Positions 1 to 3,911 of a DNA stretch of 5,913 bases are shown piece after piece. The position numbers were made by a program, and so were the translations under genes. The number at the start of each line of letters is the position of its first letter. Position 1 is the stretch's first letter. Origin of the DNA: Planctomycetota bacterium (GTDB taxonomy: Bacteria > Planctomycetota > Planctomycetia > Pirellulales > Pirellulaceae). The DNA is taken from assembly GCA_023430365.1 (NCBI GenBank), contig JAEZAS010000076.1:1-5913 (forward strand). Direction: 5' to 3'. The notes beneath the pieces were generated by a model. That model did not search any database. It was not told the origin of the DNA and worked only from the letters and a program-made list of their open reading frames with translations.

Positions 1-520
1 CGCGCCAGAAGATCGCCTGGGTGCCGTTGCCGTGATGAACGTCCCAATCGACGATGAGCACGCGGTCCAATCGCCCCACGGCGATCGCCTGGCGGGCCGC
101 GATCGCCACATTGTTGACCAGGCAAAACCCCATCGCCGCGTCGTGCAGGGCGTGATGCCCAGGCGGGCGTACGAGACACAGGGCGGTGGTGTCCTCCCCG
201 CGCAGGACCCGATCTACCGCGTCGCACACGGCTCCCGCGGCCAGCATCGCCACTTCAAACGACTGCGGACTGAGCACCGTGTCCGCCTCCATGCGCCCGC
301 CTCCAGCCGCGGCAAACTTGCGGAGTTCGTCGACGTAGAAATGGTCGTGGACCCGCTCGATCTGGTCGATTTCGGCGGGTCCCCAAGTCGGACGAACGCA
401 GCGATCCAGGAGCTTGAGTTCCGTCAGCCGCTCATCCACCGCCTTCAGCCGGCCGGGGCGTTCGGGGTGCGACCCGGTCATGTGGCGGAGGAAAAACAGA
501 TCGTGGTAGAGGAGGGTCAT
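1..520 (-). CDS. Histone deacetylase family protein (class II-like), N-terminal 173 residues, cut by left window edge
   Basis: This is a zinc-dependent deacetylase of the arginase/deacetylase fold. Family members remove acetyl groups from acetyl-lysine proteins or acetylpolyamines, usually in the cytoplasm. The N-terminus carries the family signature HPERPGRL at residues 18-25. The active-site loop RPPGHHA is at 118-124, with the paired catalytic histidines H122 and H123. GFCLVNNVAIAA follows at 131-142. The zinc-site strand DWDVHHGNGTQ is at 158-168, where D160 and H162 are the expected metal ligands. The third ligand Asp and the catalytic Tyr would lie beyond the left edge, so activity cannot be confirmed. 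Family members are usually about 300-380 residues, so roughly half is present. I chose the ATG at 520 because the residues after it (YHDLFFLRHMTG) match the usual family N-terminus. No clear Shine-Dalgarno site precedes it. The true substrate (protein, acetoin-related or polyamine) cannot be told from this part. The gene is divergent from the HEAT-like gene. Confidence 0.95.
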   Translation of the reverse strand, partial: MTLLYHDLFFLRHMTGSHPERPGRLKAVDERLTELKLLDRCVRPTWGPAEIDQIERVHDHFYVDELRKFAAAGGGRMEADTVLSPQSFEVAMLAAGAVCDAVDRVLRGEDTTALCLVRPPGHHALHDAAMGFCLVNNVAIAARQAIAVGRLDRVLIVDWDVHHGNGTQAIFWR

Positions 521-616
521 AGGGGTTTGAGCGGGCGGTCGGCCGCCAGCAACGGGCGATGTGGGCTGAAACGGGGGAAGTTCGGCCGGCTATAGCTCAG
601 TTTGCGGGCACTTTAG

Positions 617-646
617 TTGACATTAATTGTTGGCTCCGACTAACTT
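617..646 (+). promoter_or_regulatory. Candidate sigma70-type promoter for the HEAT-like gene
   Basis: A perfect -35 hexamer TTGACA lies at 617-622. An 18-nt spacer separates it from TAACTT at 641-646, which matches the -10 consensus at only three of six positions (T1, A2, T6). It sits in the most A+T-rich part of the intergenic region. If used, transcription would begin near 653 and give an untranslated leader of roughly 245 nt. The weak -10 keeps this tentative. Confidence 0.35.
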
Positions 647-737
647 AATGAGTAGACGCCAGGTCAGCGATTTGAGCCAGAGCGCCTCCCCGGAGGAGCC
701 GGTTCAGCGATTGCTGCGCCGTAGCGGAACAGGGGTA

Positions 738-780
738 GGCGGCGTGCGGCCGTCGATGGTCGCTTCAGGCGAACGCCGCC
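738..780 (+). repeat. 8-bp perfect inverted repeat in the leader of the HEAT-like gene
   Basis: GGCGGCGT at 738-745 pairs perfectly with ACGCCGCC at 773-780 across a 27-nt loop. It would form a GC-rich stem in the long 5' leader upstream of the GTG start at 899. There is no T-tract, so it is not a typical intrinsic terminator. In a GC-rich region an 8-bp repeat can arise by chance, and its function is unknown. Confidence 0.3.
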
Positions 781-883
781 CTTGAAGTAAATGCCTTACA
801 AGTGAACTGCCGCCTAACATCCGCCTGCAGCTCAATTGCCAGGGAGCAATCGGCTGTGGGTCTTGTCTTGGGGTAGGACGGCA

Positions 884-898
884 GGGGGAGGTTCGATC
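884..898 (+). promoter_or_regulatory. Strong ribosome binding site that sets the GTG start at 899
   Basis: The purine run GGGGGAGG at 884-891 contains GGAGG, which ends 7 nt before GTG at 899-901. The in-frame ATG at 836 has no such site. Starting there would also put 21 polar residues ahead of the signal peptide. The site therefore decides the start. Confidence 0.8.
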
Positions 899-2512
899 GT
901 GCGTCGAAATACTGGTTCGTACTGCGCCACCGTCTGGCTTCGCCCCGTGGTTGCCTTGGCTCTCGTCGTTGCCGGTTCAACGTGGAGCGCCCCGGTACAT
1001 GCCCAGGCCAAGCCAGCCGACGAAGCGGTCGACGCTTCGGGCTACCGCGTTCTGCCCCCAGTGGCCCGGTTTTTGACCGACCGGGTGGCCGAAGGCAAGG
1101 TGAAAGCACATGTGAAGGGTGTCATCGACGGCAAGAATTTGCTGACCGACAACCAGACCATGTTCGACGCCTACTTCAATCGTCATTACTTTCCGATGAT
1201 GACGCAGACCGATCCGAAGGCGCTCGAGGAGTTGCCCCAGGAGCGCTATCGCTTCATCCGCGACTATCTGGAGAACGCCAAGGACGCCGAGGTGCATGAG
1301 CACGTCGTCGATCTTGCCATCTCCAACCTGGTGCCGATCGTGCAGGGGAACTTTCATCCTGCCGTTCGCTACAACGCCCTGATCATCATTGGCAGCTTGA
1401 ACCAAACCGAAGCGGTCCGCATCGGCAACGCTCGCTCGACCCCCGAGCCGCACATCCGCGCCCTGCCGATCCTGTACACCGAGTTCACCCGCAAGGAGAA
1501 CTCCGACCTGCTCAAGGTCGCAGCGCTGGTTGGCCTGGTCCGGCACATGGAGTGGGACCCGTTCCGTGCCACGCCGATCCCGCCAGCCACTCGCAACGGC
1601 GTCATCAAAGCCCTGCAGGACCTGGCCCTGCAGCAGGAGCCGCCGGAAGGTCGATCGCTGGAGGGGCACAATTGGATGCGCCGACGGGCGATCGAAGGGC
1701 TGGGACACTCGGGCTGGGTCAAAGGAGATCCGGGTGTGCTCGATGCCTTAAACAAAGTCCTCACGGATGAAACGGAACCGGTCGATGTCCGCGTCGCCGC
1801 AGCCAGCGCCATCGGCCGCAGCAGCTATGTTGCTCCGGCAAAGATGGACACTACCACGACGGCGAAGGAACTGGGCCAACTGGCGGTTGTCTCCTGCCTG
1901 TCGGAGCTCGACCGGGTCGCCAACCTGAAAAAGGAAGAGGAAGAACGCCAGAAGCTGCTCAAGAACCAGTCGAGCGGCGGCTATGGCGGCAGCGGCTACA
2001 GCGAATCGATGATGCCCGGCTACGGCGCTATGGGCGATGGCGGCCTACTCGGCGGAGCCGCCCAGCAGGACCCGAAGGGATATCGCCTCGATCCGCTGCG
2101 GCGGAAGATGCGCGCTCGTCTGTACGGGGTCCAGTTGGGACTGGTTGGTCCTGCGGACCCCAACAATACGACGCGCGGCGCGGAAAAGCTGGCCAAGACG
2201 CCTGCCGAGAAGAAGGCGGTGGCCGACATCCGGGCGAGCTTGGAGAAGGCGATCACGATCATCGAGACGCCCGACCAGATGCTCGCCGACCTCGACAAGG
2301 ATCTGCGCCGGGCGCTCAAGCCGCTCGACGACCTGACCCGTCGGCCCAAGCCAGTGGCGCCGGCGGCTGACTCGCCCGAGGACGAGTTGGGCGTTCCAGG
2401 GATTCCGCCGGCTCCCACAGCCGGGGCTCCCGCTCCTGGCCCAGGCAAGGCGGCCGCTCCAGCGGTTCGGCCGACGTCGGCTCCGGCAGCGGCTGCCGCG
2501 GCGGGTCGGTAG
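899..2512 (+). CDS. Exported HEAT-like repeat protein with Gly/Tyr-rich linker and Pro/Ala-rich tail, function unknown
   Basis: I do not recognise a characterised homologue for this 537-residue protein. With the GTG start, the N-terminus is a Sec signal peptide: basic RR at 2-3, a hydrophobic core at about 17-31, and an Ala-x-Ala type site near HAQA 34-37. After an N-terminal domain (about 40-130) come paired helices resembling HEAT repeats, for example HPAVRYNALIIIGSL (153-167), DLLKVAALVGLVRHM (203-217), NWMRRRAIEGLGHSG (258-272) and VDVRVAAASAIGR (295-307). A charged helix LKKEEEERQKLLK (343-355) leads into a Gly/Ser/Tyr/Met-rich flexible segment at about 358-388. A second helical region follows at about 392-481, then a Pro/Ala-rich tail from about 483 to the end. 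No catalytic motif or membrane anchor is visible. HEAT-type scaffolds usually bind other proteins, so an extracytoplasmic scaffold role is possible but inferred. It forms a single-gene unit ending at a hairpin terminator. Confidence 0.85.
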   Translation: MRRNTGSYCATVWLRPVVALALVVAGSTWSAPVHAQAKPADEAVDASGYRVLPPVARFLTDRVAEGKVKAHVKGVIDGKNLLTDNQTMFDAYFNRHYFPMMTQTDPKALEELPQERYRFIRDYLENAKDAEVHEHVVDLAISNLVPIVQGNFHPAVRYNALIIIGSLNQTEAVRIGNARSTPEPHIRALPILYTEFTRKENSDLLKVAALVGLVRHMEWDPFRATPIPPATRNGVIKALQDLALQQEPPEGRSLEGHNWMRRRAIEGLGHSGWVKGDPGVLDALNKVLTDETEPVDVRVAAASAIGRSSYVAPAKMDTTTTAKELGQLAVVSCLSELDRVANLKKEEEERQKLLKNQSSGGYGGSGYSESMMPGYGAMGDGGLLGGAAQQDPKGYRLDPLRRKMRARLYGVQLGLVGPADPNNTTRGAEKLAKTPAEKKAVADIRASLEKAITIIETPDQMLADLDKDLRRALKPLDDLTRRPKPVAPAADSPEDELGVPGIPPAPTAGAPAPGPGKAAAPAVRPTSAPAAAAAAGR

Positions 2513-2537
2513 AGATTTGCCGCAGACTCTCTAGGGA

Positions 2538-2571
2538 AAAGCCGGACGACGCAACGGCTTCGTCCGGCTTT
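2538..2571. terminator. Bidirectional hairpin terminator between convergent genes
   Basis: AAAGCCGGACGA (2538-2549) and TCGTCCGGCTTT (2560-2571) form a perfect 12-bp stem around a 10-nt loop. The A/T ends give a short U-run on either strand: three T on plus, four T on minus. It lies 25 nt after the stop of the HEAT-like gene and 11 nt after the stop of the DUF6580 gene on the opposite strand. It is therefore well placed to end both convergent transcripts. The U-tracts are short. Confidence 0.8.
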
Positions 2572-2582
2572 CAGCGACGGTC

Positions 2583-3191
2583 TTAGTTGGCCGCAGCGGG
2601 GGCAACGAGCGGCTTGATGACGCGAGCCGAGGCGTTGCTCGCCCAGCCCATCTGCACGGCGGCCGCATAGCCGCCAAACAGCACGCAGGCATAGAACAGG
2701 TCGCCCGTCAGGGTATAGCGAAAGAACGGCAAGCCCACCGCATAGCTCTCGACCAGACCGGCGTAGTTGTGCGGATAGAGGTCGTTCCACGGCCACCAGG
2801 CGAAGTTGGTCCCGAGGTAGAAGAGGACCGAGGCGGCGAGGCTACAGCCAACGAGCCCACCAAAGGCCGACAGGCTGCCGACCGCCCGGCCGCGTTCGAA
2901 GCTCAGGAATCGCCGCAGCACCGGCCGGGCCGCCACCGGCAGCGCGAGCATGGCGTAAACGACGACCATCATTTGCCACTGGTAGGCGCCCAGGACGGCG
3001 TCGCTGATCGCCATCGCCAGCAGCGGCACAAAGACGGCCAGCGTCCACCGGCGAAAGAAATAACCGGCAAACAGCGACAGGGCCGCAATGGGAGCAAAGT
3101 TCGGCAGATCGTGGAACAGCACGCGCGATCCAGCCCCCGCAGCGACTAACAGGGTAAGAACGGCAACGTCCACAACGGTTTCGCGTTTCAC
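2583..3191 (-). CDS. DUF6580 family multi-pass membrane protein, putative S-component-like transporter
   Basis: This 202-residue inner-membrane protein has about six hydrophobic segments, near residues 8-24, 31-46, 50-68, 72-92, 106-127 and 158-180. Motifs I associate with the DUF6580 family are PNFAPIAALSLF (30-41), SDAVLGAY (63-70), FYLGTNF (124-130) and GLPFFRYTLTGDLFY (153-167). The family is described as putative transport proteins and resembles the substrate-binding S components of ECF vitamin transporters. No ATPase or T component lies in this window, and a shared module elsewhere is possible. The start is GTG at 3189-3191. A GGGAG site sits 7 nt upstream (3199-3203), and an in-frame TAA lies a few codons further up. 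The gene follows the DUF4430 gene by 66 nt on the same strand, so the two are probably co-transcribed. The substrate is unknown. The family call rests on motif recall, not a search. Confidence 0.85.
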   Translation of the reverse strand: MKRETVVDVAVLTLLVAAGAGSRVLFHDLPNFAPIAALSLFAGYFFRRWTLAVFVPLLAMAISDAVLGAYQWQMMVVVYAMLALPVAARPVLRRFLSFERGRAVGSLSAFGGLVGCSLAASVLFYLGTNFAWWPWNDLYPHNYAGLVESYAVGLPFFRYTLTGDLFYACVLFGGYAAAVQMGWASNASARVIKPLVAPAAAN

Positions 3192-3198
3192 AGCAATG

Positions 3199-3203
3199 CT
3201 CCC
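3199..3203 (-). promoter_or_regulatory. Ribosome binding site of the DUF6580 gene
   Basis: On the minus strand GGGAG lies 7 nt upstream of the GTG at 3191-3189. This supports the unusual start codon and gives the downstream gene of the pair its own translation signal. Confidence 0.65.
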
Positions 3204-3257
3204 AAGTTCTTAGCGCTGAAGCCCAAATTCCAGGCCAGCCGCTCATTTAAGGCGATT

Positions 3258-3689
3258 TTACCGGGACGCTCGAAATCTCCACAAGGCGACGTCCCCTGCC
3301 GCCAGCTCGGCCACTCCGCAGCTCTTCGTCGCTGGCTTGTCGTTCACGCGGTAGGTCCAGTTGCGGCCGCTCCCCTCGTTCTCCAGGTCGTCGATCGCCG
3401 AGACGAACGCCGTCTCCCCTTTGCCGCGGCTCTTGAACTTGATTCCGCGGGGGTGCTTTGCGGCTGCTTCCAGCGCGTCGAGGACGGTCATCCCTTCCTT
3501 CCACGGCAGCGATACGTGCTTTTGACCCCCATCGCCGTAGTCGATGACCAGCGACACAGTCCGCGCCTCCTCGGCCTTTTCGTCCTCCGCAGCTTGCGCC
3601 CCACCGCTGATGGGCAATGCCAGGAACAAGGCGGAAACCAGCGCGGCGAGAACCGGGCGACGCGAAACGGCAAATCGAAGTGCAATCAT
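3258..3689 (-). CDS. Small exported DUF4430 (transcobalamin C-terminal-like) protein
   Basis: This 143-residue precursor has a signal peptide: basic RR at 10-11, a hydrophobic core at 13-27, and an AQA site ending at 33. There is no lipobox Cys, so the mature protein is probably soluble in the periplasm or outside the cell. The mature part is one DUF4430 domain (about 44-140). It has the first strand VSLVIDYGDGG (45-55), the helix MTVLDALEAAAKH (67-79), the hallmark WTYRVNDKPA (111-120, the family's W-x-Y-x-VN) and a closing GDVALWRF (132-139). In animal intrinsic factor and transcobalamin the related domain caps the bound cobalamin. Bacterial members occur alone or beside transport genes. 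I chose the ATG at 3689 because it leads straight into the signal peptide. The in-frame ATG at 3755 would add 22 polar residues and overlaps the candidate promoter. No Shine-Dalgarno site is seen. It is the first gene of a likely operon with the DUF6580 gene. The ligand is not known. Confidence 0.88.
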   Translation of the reverse strand: MIALRFAVSRRPVLAALVSALFLALPISGGAQAAEDEKAEEARTVSLVIDYGDGGQKHVSLPWKEGMTVLDALEAAAKHPRGIKFKSRGKGETAFVSAIDDLENEGSGRNWTYRVNDKPATKSCGVAELAAGDVALWRFRASR

Positions 3690-3721
3690 CGGAGTGGAAC
3701 CAAGAGTAGACGGGGAAAATC

Positions 3722-3737
3722 GCCGCGATTGCGGCTG
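3722..3737. promoter_or_regulatory. Palindrome 1 in DUF4430 control region (GCCGC-n4-GCGGC)
   Basis: GCCGC (3722-3726) and GCGGC (3731-3735) form a perfect 5-bp inverted repeat with a 4-nt centre, followed by TG. It would fall at or just downstream of the start of transcription from the candidate minus-strand promoter. Palindrome 2, with the same arms, is centred about 33 bp away. It could be an operator half of a pair, but GC-rich palindromes of this length arise easily by chance. Confidence 0.3.
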
Positions 3738-3744
3738 CGACGCT

Positions 3745-3774
3745 AGAATGACCATGCCGCATGGCGGCTGTCAA
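3745..3774 (-). promoter_or_regulatory. Candidate promoter for the DUF4430-DUF6580 operon
   Basis: On the minus strand a perfect -35 box TTGACA occupies 3774-3769. An 18-nt spacer is followed by CATTCT at 3750-3745, a weak -10 with three of six consensus positions (A2, T3, T6). Transcription would begin near 3738, about 50 nt before the ATG at 3689. That fits the shorter start and rules out the ATG at 3755. The spacer contains palindrome 2. Confidence 0.4.
3752..3770. promoter_or_regulatory. Palindrome 2 inside the promoter spacer (GCCGC-ATG-GCGGC)
   Basis: GCCGC (3756-3760) and GCGGC (3764-3768) form a perfect inverted repeat around ATG, followed by TG as in palindrome 1. An overlapping palindrome CCATG-CCG-CATGG covers 3752-3764. 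The element fills most of the space between the -35 and -10 boxes on the minus strand, a classic position for a repressor site. No regulator gene is present in the window to pair with it. Confidence 0.33.
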
Positions 3775-3791
3775 CCACGTGCAATGGGTGC

Positions 3792-3883
3792 GGCGAATCA
3801 CGCCCTTCCGGCCTAAGTCGGCTGGGGGTAGCATGCAGCGTCCCTTGGGGTCGCCCGCGGGGCGATCCCGCCTCTGATTCGCC
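3792..3883 (+). other. Possible structured RNA leader upstream of the beta-oxidation gene
   Basis: GGCGAATCA (3792-3800) pairs perfectly with TGATTCGCC (3875-3883) and encloses two more hairpins. The first is CCC/GGG plus CCG/CGG (3803-3826) with an 8-nt loop and a 2x2 internal loop. The second is a strong 10-bp stem at 3847-3856 with 3860-3869, holding one G-T pair and a 3-nt loop. Together they give a branched, three-way-junction-like fold ending 28 nt before the ATG at 3912. I do not match it to a known riboswitch. No plus-strand promoter is evident, so transcription of this element is unproven. Confidence 0.3.
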
Positions 3884-3911
3884 ACGTCTTCCTGAATTTC
3901 TCCCGCTTCCG

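Larger units (their letters stand above)
521..898. other. Divergent intergenic region between the deacetylase and HEAT-like genes
   Basis: This 378-bp stretch holds no gene I can support. It must contain the start signals of both divergent genes. A short A+T-rich patch at about 602-650 stands out from the GC-rich surroundings and carries a perfect TTGACA box. Other structure is a GC hairpin near the deacetylase start (GGCGG 534-538, CCGCC 543-547), a CCTCC/GGAGG hairpin with a 2-nt loop (685-696), and a 9-bp direct repeat TCAGCGATT at 664-672 and 704-712. An 8-bp inverted repeat lies at 738-780. A 45-codon Arg-rich frame at 648-785 looks like chance. Confidence 0.7.

Noticed and set aside
32..595. 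Open frame of 187 codons on the plus strand
   Set aside because: It is the antisense of the deacetylase, which has clear family motifs on the minus strand. Its own translation shows no domain.
648..785. 45-codon plus-strand frame in the first intergenic region
   Set aside because: There is no Shine-Dalgarno site, and the Arg-rich product has no recognisable feature. The start lies just 2 nt after the candidate -10 box. It is likely chance.
977..1708. Minus-strand frame of 243 codons
   Set aside because: It is antisense to the HEAT-like gene, has no domain signature, and lacks a convincing ribosome binding site.
2020..2796. Minus-strand frame of 258 codons spanning the ends of two genes
   Set aside because: It overlaps the end of the HEAT-like gene antisense and the DUF6580 gene out of frame, and runs through the terminator hairpin. 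It is a composition artefact.
3687..3755. Upstream ATG at 3755 as the start of the DUF4430 protein
   Set aside because: It adds 22 polar residues before the signal peptide and falls between the candidate -35 and -10 boxes, so it would not be on the mRNA from that promoter.
3776..3781. CACGTG palindrome in the divergent region
   Set aside because: A single 6-bp palindrome is expected by chance, and no second copy or partner site was found nearby.
3247..3885. Minus-strand frame of 212 codons covering the DUF4430 gene and its upstream region
   Set aside because: It is a different frame from the DUF4430 frame, which has a signal peptide and family motifs. The alternative translation is Arg/Gly-rich with no domain and starts upstream of the likely promoter.
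3690..3911. Cobalamin riboswitch upstream of the DUF4430 gene or the beta-oxidation gene
   Set aside because: I looked on both strands because of the possible cobalamin link. There are loose look-alikes only (a CAGGA-like string on the minus strand, a CCCGCC string on the plus strand). The conserved core and B12 box do not occur together in the right order.
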